This document shows positions 47,762 to 57,210 of a stretch of DNA of 64,000 bases, piece by piece. Under the pieces are notes generated by a model. The model had not been told where the DNA came from and searched no databases. It saw only the letters and a program-made list of their open reading frames with translations. Made by a program: the position numbers and the translations under genes. The number at the start of each line of letters is the position of its first letter. Within the stretch, counting starts at the first letter, position 1. This DNA comes from Actinomycetota bacterium (GTDB lineage: Bacteria; Actinomycetota; Acidimicrobiia; Acidimicrobiales; JAJPHD01): NCBI GenBank assembly GCA_021325455.1, contig JAJPHD010000008.1:1-64000 (forward strand), written 5' to 3'.

Positions 47762-49411
47762 TCAGCCCTCCGCCGCCCGGGCCTGGTCGAGAGGCTCGGC
47801 CCGGATGGGGTCCCAGTCCTCGGCCGTGAGGCACTTCCCGGTGGCCAGGTCGAACTGCCAGCCGTGCATCTGGCACGTGAGCACCCCGTCCTCCACCCTG
47901 CCGAACCGGCGCAGGTCCGCCTGGAGGTGGGGGCAACGCCGCTGCACCCGCCACCCCCCTATCTCGCACCACTCGTCCTCGGGACGCCCGGAGGGCCGGC
48001 GGCGGGCCCCCCGCCTGCCGCCCGGTGCGATCCGGGACGGGGACGGGGCTCCGGGGGGAGCCGGCGCCACCTTCTCGGCATAGGCCAGGCGCTCCTCGGA
48101 CATGCACTTGAACCAGGCGTACAGGTGCTCGTTGTAGGGCCCGTCCCGCTCGGCGGTGAAGCGCATGGAGAGGAAGAGGCCGTTCACCCAGTCCTGCTCC
48201 CTGGCCGCCACGCTGGCCAGGAACGGCCCGGCCTGGAAGTGGAACCGGTACGGGCAGTCCTCCCCGGCGAAGGGCCGCACCCGGCGGGCAGGGAAGTCCA
48301 CCACGACCGCCACGTCGCCGGCCCTCAGCAGAACGGGGGCACCGATGCCCGAGCACAGCCGGTCCGCCTTGGCCAGCAGCGGCTCCCACCACTCCCGCAG
48401 GATCCCCACCACGTCCATCCCCGCGTCCGCAGCCGGGTGGTCGCTGCCCGCCCCGGGCCAGCTGCGGTGAGCCTCCTCCAGGACGCGTCGCCGGCGCTCC
48501 CGGTAGGCCTCCAGGTAAGCGCGCTTGTCCCGGAAGGGCGCCATGACCTCGGCCTCGGGCCCAGGGTGGGCCACCGAGCACCTGCCCCCCTCCAGGTCCA
48601 CCACGCTCCCCGGCACCACCAGCCGCCCTCCCTCGACCCCATGGGAGCGCAGGTGCTCCAGGAACACGGTCTGGTCAGGGAAGGGGTTGGCGTCATCCCC
48701 GCCGAAATCGTTGAACCCGAAGAGCGAACGGTCCAGGAAGCAGGGCGGGCCGGCCGAGGGGAACACGTGGGTGGCGCCCACGTCCTCCACGTAGCGCCGG
48801 GCCCGGTCCATCCCCCGCAGGCGCTTCTCCCGGGAGAGCCCCGCCTTCACCTCCGGGTCCAGCACATAGACCACGGGGTACCAGATGGCGCCCGAGAACT
48901 GGAGGAAGTGGGCGTCGAAGCTCCCGAAGGCGGCCAGGGCGTCGAGGTCCCGGGGCCGGGCGTCGTTCTGGTCCAACAGCCTGGCCGTGCCGTCGTCCAC
49001 TGCCAGGGCCGAGTCCCCGAGGGGGCCGTCGGAGGTGGTCACCTCGGTCACCCCCATGACCCGAAGCCCTCCGCCCAGGTCGACCGGCTCCCGGTCGGGG
49101 AGGCGCTCGAACCGCCTGAAGCCGAGTCGGCGCAACTCCCGGCCCAGGTCGTCCACGGGGAAGTCGGGGAGCAGCACCGTGGCGTCCTTGGACACGGCCG
49201 CCTCGAGGAACTCGGGATCGAAATGGTCGTGGTGCTGGTGCGACACGTACAAGAAGTCGGGCCTGGCGACGGTCACCGGGTCGATCCCCTCGTTGCTGGG
49301 GAAGGGGAACCAGGACGCGAAGTAGGCCGGGCTGAACCAGGGATCGCACAGGATGCTGCCTTGGCCGGTCTCGATGAGCATCCCGGCATGGCCGAGGAAG
49401 GTGACCCGCAT
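47762..49411 (-). CDS. MBL-fold metallohydrolase fused to a C-terminal Rieske [2Fe-2S] domain
   Basis: N-terminal UlaG-type MBL: FLGHAGMLIETGQGSILCDPWFSP…VSHQHHDHFD; C-terminal Rieske ligands CPH-X16-CQMHGWQFDLATGKCL. Confidence 0.88.
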   Translation of the reverse strand: MRVTFLGHAGMLIETGQGSILCDPWFSPAYFASWFPFPSNEGIDPVTVARPDFLYVSHQHHDHFDPEFLEAAVSKDATVLLPDFPVDDLGRELRRLGFRRFERLPDREPVDLGGGLRVMGVTEVTTSDGPLGDSALAVDDGTARLLDQNDARPRDLDALAAFGSFDAHFLQFSGAIWYPVVYVLDPEVKAGLSREKRLRGMDRARRYVEDVGATHVFPSAGPPCFLDRSLFGFNDFGGDDANPFPDQTVFLEHLRSHGVEGGRLVVPGSVVDLEGGRCSVAHPGPEAEVMAPFRDKRAYLEAYRERRRRVLEEAHRSWPGAGSDHPAADAGMDVVGILREWWEPLLAKADRLCSGIGAPVLLRAGDVAVVVDFPARRVRPFAGEDCPYRFHFQAGPFLASVAAREQDWVNGLFLSMRFTAERDGPYNEHLYAWFKCMSEERLAYAEKVAPAPPGAPSPSRIAPGGRRGARRRPSGRPEDEWCEIGGWRVQRRCPHLQADLRRFGRVEDGVLTCQMHGWQFDLATGKCLTAEDWDPIRAEPLDQARAAEG

Positions 49412-49500
49412 GACCGCGGCAGTCTACGTGGTGGCTCCCTTCCGCCTGGTGACCGTCGAAAAGCCGTCCCTTCTCGTTCGCCCTACCGGCCGGGAACCCG

Positions 49501-50901
49501 TCAGCCCACGGCCGCCAGGGGCTCCACCCCGAGGGCAGCCTCGAGGGCAGCTGCCGCCCTGATCACGACGGCGTCACCGTGCTGGGGGCCGACGAGCTGG
49601 ATGCCCACGGGCAGCCCCGCGGAGGTGAGCCCGGCGCAGACGGTGGCCGCCGGGGACCGGGTGAGGTTGAAGGGGTAGGTGAACCGCACCCAGTTGAGCT
49701 CGGGCCTGCCGTCGATCCCGCCCGGCTGGCCCGACAGGGGGGCGGGGGCAGCGGTGGTGGGGGTCACCAGCAGCCGGGCCCCGTGGAACACCTCCACCAG
49801 GTGCAGGTTGAGCAGGTGGCACTGGTCCTGGGCCCGGGCCAGCTCGGCGGCCGTCAAGCCCGCTGCCGCCTCGGCCTGGGCCGCCATCTCCTGGTCGAGC
49901 CGTTCCCAGTCCTCGGTGCCCCGCAGGTGCCCGATGGTGCGCAGGTTGTAGGAGTTGGTCATGGTGAGCCAGGCCCCGATGGGGTCCTCGGGAAAGACCC
50001 GCTCCACCACCTCCACCTCCGCCCCCAGACCCTCCAGCACCCGCACCGCCCCCTGGCAGACGGCAAGCACCTCGGCATCCACCGGCGCGTAGCCGAGGGT
50101 CGGGGACCAGGCCACCCGGGCCGGGACCCCCGGCTGGCGCAGGCTCCCCAACCAGGGTGCATCGGGCATGGGCAGGGAGTGCAGGTCGGTGGGCTCGGGC
50201 CCCACCACCGCCGCCAGGGACTCCACCACGTCCGCCATCCGCCGGCCGATCACCCCCTTGGTGGACAGCGACCCCCAGCCGGGGGGCTGCTGGCCCCCAG
50301 AGGGCACACGGCCCAGGGAGGGCTTCAGCCCCGACAGGCCGCACACCGCTGAGGGGATGCGGATGGAGCCACCTCCGTCGGAACCGGTGGCCAGGGGCAC
50401 CATCCCCGCTGCCACCGCCGCCGCGCTCCCCCCCGAGGACCCACCGGGGCTCCGGGCCAGGTCGAAGGGGTTGAAGGTGGCCCCGTGGGCCGGGCTCACG
50501 GTGTCCGCCTTCCAGCCCAGCTCCGGCGTGGCCGTCTTGCCCATCACCACCGCTCCCGCCGCCTTGAGCCTGGCCACCAGGACCGAGTCCGAGGCGGCCG
50601 GCCGGGGGTCCCCCAGCACCGCCGATCCCCTGCCCGTGGGCAGGCCGGCGGCGTCCTCCAGGTCCTTGACACCGATCGGGACCCCGGCGAGCCGGCCCGG
50701 GTCACGGCCCTCCTCCCGGGCCTGGTCCACGGCCAGCGCCTGGGCCAAGGCACCCTCGGGGTCCAGGGACACGAAGGCCCTCACCTTGTGGTCCAGGGCC
50801 TCGATGCGGGCCAGCGCCTGCTCGGCCAGCTCCACCGCTGAACGCTCACCAGCCCGCACCGAGGCTGCCAGGCCGGCCACGGTCTCACTCCGGAAGTCCA
50901 T
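49501..50901 (-). CDS. amidase (amidase signature family)
   Basis: GVPIGVKDLEDAAGLPTGRGSAVLGD…FNPFDLARSPGGSSGGSAAAVAAGMVPLATGSDGGGSIRIPSAVCGLSGLKPSLGRVP. Confidence 0.95.
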   Translation of the reverse strand: MDFRSETVAGLAASVRAGERSAVELAEQALARIEALDHKVRAFVSLDPEGALAQALAVDQAREEGRDPGRLAGVPIGVKDLEDAAGLPTGRGSAVLGDPRPAASDSVLVARLKAAGAVVMGKTATPELGWKADTVSPAHGATFNPFDLARSPGGSSGGSAAAVAAGMVPLATGSDGGGSIRIPSAVCGLSGLKPSLGRVPSGGQQPPGWGSLSTKGVIGRRMADVVESLAAVVGPEPTDLHSLPMPDAPWLGSLRQPGVPARVAWSPTLGYAPVDAEVLAVCQGAVRVLEGLGAEVEVVERVFPEDPIGAWLTMTNSYNLRTIGHLRGTEDWERLDQEMAAQAEAAAGLTAAELARAQDQCHLLNLHLVEVFHGARLLVTPTTAAPAPLSGQPGGIDGRPELNWVRFTYPFNLTRSPAATVCAGLTSAGLPVGIQLVGPQHGDAVVIRAAAALEAALGVEPLAAVG

Positions 50902-50908
50902 CGCCGGC

Positions 50909-50914
50909 AGCCTA
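50909..50914 (-). promoter_or_regulatory. leaderless-type -10 (TAGGCT)
   Basis: TAGGCT, 7 nt to the ATG at 50901. Confidence 0.5.
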
Positions 50915-50957
50915 GGATGCTGGCCTCCCTCGCTGCCGGCGGTACGCTGGGCTCCAC

Positions 50958-51677
50958 ATGGACCTGGTGGAGCGCTTCAAGCAGTGGCTGGCCGAGCCGC
51001 CGCCGCCGCCCCGTCCCTTCGGCTCGAAGGGGGCGACCGGCCAGGCCCCGAGGAAGGGCCTGTTCGGCCAGGCGCCGGCGCCCCTCATGGACAACCGGGA
51101 GCGCCTGTACGGGTTCGTGGCGGCCGCGGCCCTGGCCGTCGCCTTCGCCGTCATCTGGATACCCCACCTCCACCAGGCGACCGTCGTGCTGAAGGGCCAC
51201 CACACCTCGCCCGTCGAGAGCCTGGGCTTCGGGCTGGCCATGGCGGCCATCCTGGCCTGGTCCACCGTGGTGCGCCGGCGGTGGCTGGTCGGCCTGGTGG
51301 CCGTCTACATCGGGCTGGTGGGCCCTTGGAACGTCTACGTGGTGCTGGGCTATGCCTGGGTGGTCTTCGGGGGCTGGCTCGTCATCAGGAACAGCAGGCT
51401 CCAGATCGCTGAGAGCAAGAAGGCCCAGCCCGCCGCCAAGTCCTCGCCGCCGGCCCGCAGCGCTCCCGCCGGTGCCAGGGGCAGGGGCCGGATGGCAGCC
51501 CGGGAGAAAGACAAGGAGAAGGTCGATGCCACCGGCCGCCCCATCCCGGCTCCCTCGCGCCGGTACACCCCCCCGGCACCGCCCGGCAAGCACGACCGCA
51601 AGACCCGGAGGGAGAGGCGGGAAGCGGCCGCCCGGGGGGAGCTGAAGCCGGCCCGGCGGTCGACACCCGCCAAGTAG
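50958..51677 (+). CDS. small membrane protein with basic C-terminal tail
   Basis: MDLVERFKQWLAEPPPPPRPFGSKG…, two to four hydrophobic segments, KHDRKTRRERREAAARGELKPARRSTPAK; leaderless-type TACGCT 9 nt upstream of the ATG. Confidence 0.75.
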   Translation: MDLVERFKQWLAEPPPPPRPFGSKGATGQAPRKGLFGQAPAPLMDNRERLYGFVAAAALAVAFAVIWIPHLHQATVVLKGHHTSPVESLGFGLAMAAILAWSTVVRRRWLVGLVAVYIGLVGPWNVYVVLGYAWVVFGGWLVIRNSRLQIAESKKAQPAAKSSPPARSAPAGARGRGRMAAREKDKEKVDATGRPIPAPSRRYTPPAPPGKHDRKTRRERREAAARGELKPARRSTPAK

Positions 51678-51751
51678 CGCCGGCCAGGTAACGCCGGCCC
51701 GCCCCCGGCCGGTCTGACCAGCGAAGGGGGAGGATGCTAAGAGAGGACTTC

Positions 51752-51799
51752 ATGACGCCCGCTCCCCACCCCCACGCCGGCCGGCCGGTCCGGCCATGA
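51752..51799 (+). CDS. candidate 15-aa leader ORF coupled to the next gene
   Basis: SD gagagg, ATG 51752: MTPAPHPHAGRPVRP*, TGA overlaps the ATG at 51796 (ATGA). Confidence 0.3.
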   Translation: MTPAPHPHAGRPVRP

Positions 51800-54183
51800 T
51801 CGCCGGCGCCCTGGCGGGCCGCCGGGTGGGGGTCACCGGCGCCACCGGCTTCCTCGGCACCGCCCTGGTCGAGCGCCTTCTGCGCTGCGTCCCCGACTGC
51901 GAGGTGGCAGTGCTGGTCCGCCCCGGCCGGCGCTACGACGCAGCCCAGAGGACCCGGCGGGAGATCATCCACAACAACTGCTTCGACCGCCTGAGGGAGC
52001 AGTGGGGCGAGCGCTTCGATTCCGAGGTGGGAAGGCGCCTCCTCGTCATGGCCGGGGACGTGAGCGCCGACGGCCTGGGCCTGGACGAGGCCGGGAGGCA
52101 GGTCCTGGCCGGCTGCGACGTGGTCGTGCACTCGGCGGCCACGGTCAGCTTCGACGCCCCCCTGGACACCGCCGTGGAGGTGAACCTCCTCGGGCCGTCG
52201 CGGGTGGCGAAGGCCATGGCCGATCTGGCGGCCGGGGGTGACCCCACGACACGGGGGGCCGCCCACCTCATCGCCGTTTCGACCGCCTACGTGGCCGGCA
52301 CCCGCAGGGGGGACGCCCCCGAGGCCCTGCTGGCCGAGACCCCCTATGCCACCGACGCGGACTGGAGGGCCGAGGTGGCCGCCGCCCGGCGGGTGCGCTC
52401 CGACCTGGACGCCGAGAGCCGCACACCCTCCCGGCTAGCCCGCTTCACCCGGGAGGCGCGCCGGGAGCTGGGAGCGGCCGGCGTCCCCCTGCTGTCCGAA
52501 CGGGCCGAGAAGGCCCGCTCGGACTGGGTGCGGGAGGGACTGGTGGAGGCGGGAAGGGCCAGAGCCCAGGCTCTGGGCTGGCCCGACGCCTACGCCTACA
52601 CCAAGGCCCTGGGCGAGCGGGCCCTGCTGGACAACCGGGGAACCGTGCCCGTCACGATCGTGCGCCCCTCGATCATCGAGTCGTCCCTCGCCGAGCCCCG
52701 CCCGGGGTGGATCAGGGGCTTCAGGATGGCCGAGCCCGTCATCATCTCCTACGCCAAGGGGCTGCTCACCCAGTTCCCCGGCCTCCCCGAGGGCATCCTG
52801 GACGTGATACCGGTGGACCTGGTGGTGGCGGCCATCCTGGCCGTGGCCGCCCGCGGCCCCGACCCCTCCGGCCCGAGCGTGTACCACGTGGCCTCGGGCG
52901 CCCGGAACCCCCTGCGCTACGACCAGCTCCAGCAGCTGGTGGAGTCGTGGTTCAAGGAGCACCCCCTCTATGACGGACGGGGCCAGCCCATAGTGATCCC
53001 CGAGTGGTCGTTCCCCGACCGGGGCAAGGTGAGCCGCCAGCTCACCAGGGCCACCAAGGGCCTGGCCTGGGCCGAGCGGGTGTCGCGGTCCCTGCCCGTG
53101 CGGGGCCAGCGGGCCCGGATCACCGCCACCTTGGAGGAGCGCCGCAGCGAGGGGGAGAGGGCCCTCGGCTACGTGCGCCTGTACGGCTCCTACGCCGAGA
53201 CCGAAGCCCGCTTCCGGGTGGACAGGCTGATGGCCCTGTGGGAGGCCCTCGGGCCCGAGGACCGGGACCGGTTCTGCTTCGACCCGGCGGTCGTGGACTG
53301 GCCGGGCTACGTGCACGGGGTCCACCTCCCCTCCGTGGTGGCCCATGCCAGGGTGAGGACCTCTCCGGGCCGCCGGTCCGGCCCCAGCCGGGAGGAGAGG
53401 GGGCGCCGGGCGGTGCTCTCCCCCTCCCGGGAGCTGGCCGTGTTCGACCTCGAGAACACCCTGGTCGCCTCGAATGTGGTCGAGACATTTGCGTGGCTGG
53501 CCACCAGGCACCTAGGGACGGGGGGCCGGGTGGCCGTGGCGGGGCGGCTCCTGGCGGCTGCGCCCTCGCTGCTCGCCATGGACCGCCGGGACAGGGGGGA
53601 CTTCCTCCGCTCCTTCTACCGCCGTTACGAGGGCGCTCCCGTGGACCAGCTCCGCCAGGACGCCTGGGAGCTGGCCAGCTCCCTCCTCCTGGCCCGCTCC
53701 TTCCCGGCGGGCATCGCCCGGGTGAGAAGGCACCGGGCCCTCGGGCACAGGACGGTGCTGATCACGGGCGCCCTGGACTTCCTCGTCGCTCCGCTGGCAC
53801 CTCTCTTCGACGACATCATCTGTGCCCGGCTGGCCGAGCAAGGGGGCCACTTCACCGGCGAGCTGGTCCAGGTGCCCCCCACCGGCGAGGCCCGGGCCCT
53901 GGCCATGGCCGACTACTGCGCCCGCCACGGCCTTTCGCTCGCCGAGTCCGTCGCCTACGCCGACTCCTCGAGCGACCTGCCCATGCTGGAGGCGGTAGGT
54001 CACCCCGTGGCGGTGAACGCCGAGCCCAAGCTGGCCACCATCGCCCGCAAGCGGGGCTGGCACACCGAGGACTGGGGCCGGGCCGAGGGGGCGTCACGGG
54101 TGCTCGTCCCTATGGGCCCCCGGGCCCGGTCAGGGCCGGGGGGGCGCCGGGGATGGCGGCCTGGGCCGGAAGGAGGCCGGTGA
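51796..54183 (+). CDS. fatty acyl-CoA reductase-like SDR fused to a HAD-IB phosphatase-like domain
   Basis: RRVGVTGATGFLGTALVERLLRCVPDCEVAVLVRP…YAYTKALGERALL; C-terminal HAD-IB: LAVFDLENTLVASNVVETFAWLATRHL…HRTVLITGALDFLVAPLAPLFDD…YADSSSDLPMLEAVGHPVAVN. Confidence 0.88.
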   Translation: MIAGALAGRRVGVTGATGFLGTALVERLLRCVPDCEVAVLVRPGRRYDAAQRTRREIIHNNCFDRLREQWGERFDSEVGRRLLVMAGDVSADGLGLDEAGRQVLAGCDVVVHSAATVSFDAPLDTAVEVNLLGPSRVAKAMADLAAGGDPTTRGAAHLIAVSTAYVAGTRRGDAPEALLAETPYATDADWRAEVAAARRVRSDLDAESRTPSRLARFTREARRELGAAGVPLLSERAEKARSDWVREGLVEAGRARAQALGWPDAYAYTKALGERALLDNRGTVPVTIVRPSIIESSLAEPRPGWIRGFRMAEPVIISYAKGLLTQFPGLPEGILDVIPVDLVVAAILAVAARGPDPSGPSVYHVASGARNPLRYDQLQQLVESWFKEHPLYDGRGQPIVIPEWSFPDRGKVSRQLTRATKGLAWAERVSRSLPVRGQRARITATLEERRSEGERALGYVRLYGSYAETEARFRVDRLMALWEALGPEDRDRFCFDPAVVDWPGYVHGVHLPSVVAHARVRTSPGRRSGPSREERGRRAVLSPSRELAVFDLENTLVASNVVETFAWLATRHLGTGGRVAVAGRLLAAAPSLLAMDRRDRGDFLRSFYRRYEGAPVDQLRQDAWELASSLLLARSFPAGIARVRRHRALGHRTVLITGALDFLVAPLAPLFDDIICARLAEQGGHFTGELVQVPPTGEARALAMADYCARHGLSLAESVAYADSSSDLPMLEAVGHPVAVNAEPKLATIARKRGWHTEDWGRAEGASRVLVPMGPRARSGPGGRRGWRPGPEGGR

Positions 54184-55556
54184 CGGTGCGGGCCCTGCTC
54201 GTCGAGCGCAGCCTCCCGCGCTTCGCCACCGCCCGCCTGGCCTCGGCCCTGGTGCCCGGGGCCGGTGGAGGCGTGAGGCCGCTGCGGCTGGTGGACATGG
54301 ACCCCCCCGAGCTGCCCGGGCCGGCGTGGCGCCGGGTGAGGCCCCGCCTGGCCGGCATCTGCGGCTCCGACCTGGCCACCTTGGACGGCCGCAGCTCCCG
54401 GTGGTTCGAGCCCATCGTGAGCTTCCCCTTCGTGCCCGGCCACGAGGTGGTGGGAGACGTCGAAGCCGCCCTCCCCGAGAGGCCCGTGGGGGAGGGAGGC
54501 CGGCTGGCCCCGGACCGTCCCGGCCCGGAGGGTGGCCCCACCCGGGTCGTGATCGAGCCCGTCCTCTCCTGTGCCACCCGCGGCATCGACCCTCCCTGCC
54601 CGGCCTGCTCCGAGGGCCGGACGGGCAGCTGCGAGCGCATCTCCTTCGGGGAGCTGCGCCCCGGCCTGCAGACCGGTTATTGCGTCGACACCGGGGGCGG
54701 CTGGTCGGTGGAGATGGTGGCCCACCTGAGCCAGCTCCACGCCGTGCCGGCCGGCTTCTCGGACGAGGAGGCCGTCATGGTGGAGCCCACCGCCTGCGCC
54801 GTGCATGCCGCCTTGGCGGCCCAGGTGCAAGAGGGGGAGACCGTCGCCGTGCTGGGTGCAGGAACGCTGGGCCTGGGGGTGGTGGCGGCCCTCCGCCACT
54901 TCGACCTCCCCGGCAAGCTCCTGGCCTCGGCCAAGTACCCCGAGCAGCGCGCCCTGGCGGCCGAGCTGGGGGCGGACGTGGTGGCGGGGGCGGGCGAGGT
55001 AGTCCGGGCCGTGCGGCGGGTGACCCGGTCCTTGGCGGTGGCCCCGGGAGGACCGGGCCCCCGGGCCCCCCGCCTGGCCGGGGGGGCAGACGTGGTGGTG
55101 GACTGCGTGGGCTCGGCCCAATCCCTTGCCGAGGCGCTGGCGGTCGTCCGCCCCCGGGGCCGGGTCGTCCTGGCGGGGATGCCCGGCCCGGTCAAGGTGG
55201 ACCTGGCCCCCCTGTGGCAGCGGGAGGTCACCTTGCAGGGTGCCTACACCTACGGGACGGAGGAGCGGGGCGGCCTCCGGGCGCGCACCTTCGAGCTGGC
55301 CTTCGAGCTGGTCCGGTCGGCCCGGCTGGGCCGGCTGGTGAGCGCCGGCTACCCCCTGGAGCGTTATGGGGAAGCCATCGCCCACGCCGCCTCGGCGGGG
55401 CGGCGGGGCGCCGTCAAGATCGTCTTCACCCCCCAGGAGGAGGCCCCCCGGCCCGCGCCTCGCCGGCCCGCGCCTCGCCGGCCCGCCGCAACCCGCCTCC
55501 CACCCGGGCCAGCCACCTCCCGCCGGCCCCCGAGCTCCCCCAGGAGGTCCCGATGA
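54180..55556 (+). CDS. zinc-dependent alcohol dehydrogenase (MDR family)
   Basis: RLAGICGSDLATLDG…FPFVPGHEVVGDVE; CPACSEGRTGSCERI; VAVLGAGTLGLGVVAAL; GTG at 54180 overlaps the upstream TGA. Confidence 0.9.
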   Translation: MTVRALLVERSLPRFATARLASALVPGAGGGVRPLRLVDMDPPELPGPAWRRVRPRLAGICGSDLATLDGRSSRWFEPIVSFPFVPGHEVVGDVEAALPERPVGEGGRLAPDRPGPEGGPTRVVIEPVLSCATRGIDPPCPACSEGRTGSCERISFGELRPGLQTGYCVDTGGGWSVEMVAHLSQLHAVPAGFSDEEAVMVEPTACAVHAALAAQVQEGETVAVLGAGTLGLGVVAALRHFDLPGKLLASAKYPEQRALAAELGADVVAGAGEVVRAVRRVTRSLAVAPGGPGPRAPRLAGGADVVVDCVGSAQSLAEALAVVRPRGRVVLAGMPGPVKVDLAPLWQREVTLQGAYTYGTEERGGLRARTFELAFELVRSARLGRLVSAGYPLERYGEAIAHAASAGRRGAVKIVFTPQEEAPRPAPRRPAPRRPAATRLPPGPATSRRPPSSPRRSR

Positions 55557-57142
55557 CGTCCAGGCCCGGCTTCGTGCTGGAGGTGGACCGCTCCACCCCC
55601 CCCACGCTCATGTGGCACGGGGAGGGCTTCCGCCTGGAGCGCCTGCCGGTCGGCTCCCGGGTCGTCTACCCGCCCGAGCCGGTGGAGACGCTGGCGGATC
55701 CCGACGCCGCCATCGCCGAGGCCCTGGAGCACCCGCTCGGCGACAGCCCGCCCCTGCGGGCGCTCCTCAAGCCCGGGATGCGCCTCACCATCGCCTTCGA
55801 CGACATCTCGCTCCCCCTTCCCCCCATGCGGCGGCCGGACAACCGTCAGCGGGTCATCGAGGCCGTGCTGGACCTGGCCGCCGAAGCGGGTGTGGACGAC
55901 GTGGTGCTCATCGCCGCCCTCGCCCTCCACCGGCGCATGACCGAGGCCGAGCTGCGCCACGCCCTCGGCGACCGCATCTACGACTCGTTCGCCCCCTGCG
56001 GCCGCCTGACCCAGCACGACGCCGAGGACCCCGGGAACCTCGTCTACCTGGGCCAGACCGACGCCGGGGAGGACGTGGAGCTCAACAGGCGGGCCGCTAC
56101 CTCCGACCTGGTCGTCTACGTGAACATAAACCTCGTTCCCATGGACGGGGGGCACAAGAGCGTGGCCACCGGCCTCGCCAGCTACCGGAGCCTCCGCCAC
56201 CACCACAACGTCCGCACCATGGTGCACTCGCGCTCCTTCATGGACCAGCACCGTTCCGAGCTCCACTCCTCCAACTGGCGCATGGGCCGCTACCTGGCCG
56301 CCCAGGGGGTGAAGGTCTTCCAGATCGAGACCACCCTCAACAACGACCCCTTCCCGGCGTCCTCGGCCTTCCTCCAGCGCCGGGAGTGGGAGTGGACGCT
56401 CAAGGACCGGGCCGGGTTCCTGGCTGCCTCCAAGGCCCTGGCCCGCGCTCCCGAGCGCCTGGCCCGCAGCCTGCTGCAGTCCATCAATGCGCCCCACGCC
56501 ATGGCCAGCGTCCAGGCCGGCGAGGTGGAGGCCGTCCACGCCGCCACCACGGAGCACATGTACCGCCAGTTGCTCGTCGAGGTGGAGGGCCAGGCCGACA
56601 TCCTCACCATGGGGCTCCCCTACCTCTGCCCCTACAACGTGAACTCCGTCATGAACCCCGTCCTCGTGATGTGCCTCGGGCTCGGCTACTTCTTCAACCT
56701 CTACCGGGGCCAACCCCTGGTCCGCCGGGGGGGCGTGCTCATCCTCTCCCACCCGACCCCCTGGGCCTTCCACCCCGTGCACCACCCGAGCTACATCGAC
56801 TTCTTCGAGCAGGTGCTGTCCGAGACGACGGACCCCTTGGAGATGGAGGCCAAGCACGAGGAGACCTTCGCCACCGATCCCTGGTACATCCACCTGTACC
56901 GGACCAGCTACGCCTACCACGGCGTCCACCCCTTCTACATGTGGTACTGGGGAGCCCATGCCCTGGACCACCTGGGCGGGGTGATCGTGGTCGGTGGCGA
57001 CCGCCGGGCGGTGCGCCGGCTCGGCTTCAAACCGGCCAGCACCCTGGCCGACGCCCTGGAGATGGCCGAGGACATAGTGGGCCCCGACCCCTCCCTCACC
57101 CACTTCCACGCCCCACCCCTGCTCATGGCGGACGTCCGTTGA
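55553..57142 (+). CDS. divergent lactate-racemase-like (LarA / DUF2088) protein
   Basis: LLKPGMRLTIAFDDISLPLPPMRRPDNRQRVIEAVLDLAAEAGVDDVVLIAALALHRRMTEAELRHALG…HDAEDPGNLVYLGQTDAGEDVELNRRAATSDLVVYVNINLVPMDGGHKSV. Confidence 0.7.
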   Translation: MTSRPGFVLEVDRSTPPTLMWHGEGFRLERLPVGSRVVYPPEPVETLADPDAAIAEALEHPLGDSPPLRALLKPGMRLTIAFDDISLPLPPMRRPDNRQRVIEAVLDLAAEAGVDDVVLIAALALHRRMTEAELRHALGDRIYDSFAPCGRLTQHDAEDPGNLVYLGQTDAGEDVELNRRAATSDLVVYVNINLVPMDGGHKSVATGLASYRSLRHHHNVRTMVHSRSFMDQHRSELHSSNWRMGRYLAAQGVKVFQIETTLNNDPFPASSAFLQRREWEWTLKDRAGFLAASKALARAPERLARSLLQSINAPHAMASVQAGEVEAVHAATTEHMYRQLLVEVEGQADILTMGLPYLCPYNVNSVMNPVLVMCLGLGYFFNLYRGQPLVRRGGVLILSHPTPWAFHPVHHPSYIDFFEQVLSETTDPLEMEAKHEETFATDPWYIHLYRTSYAYHGVHPFYMWYWGAHALDHLGGVIVVGGDRRAVRRLGFKPASTLADALEMAEDIVGPDPSLTHFHAPPLLMADVR

Positions 57143-57210
57143 AGCCGGGCAGCCCCCGCCTTCCTCCTGGCCTGCGCGTCCCGGCACCGCGGCTCCCCGC
57201 GCCCAGGAGC

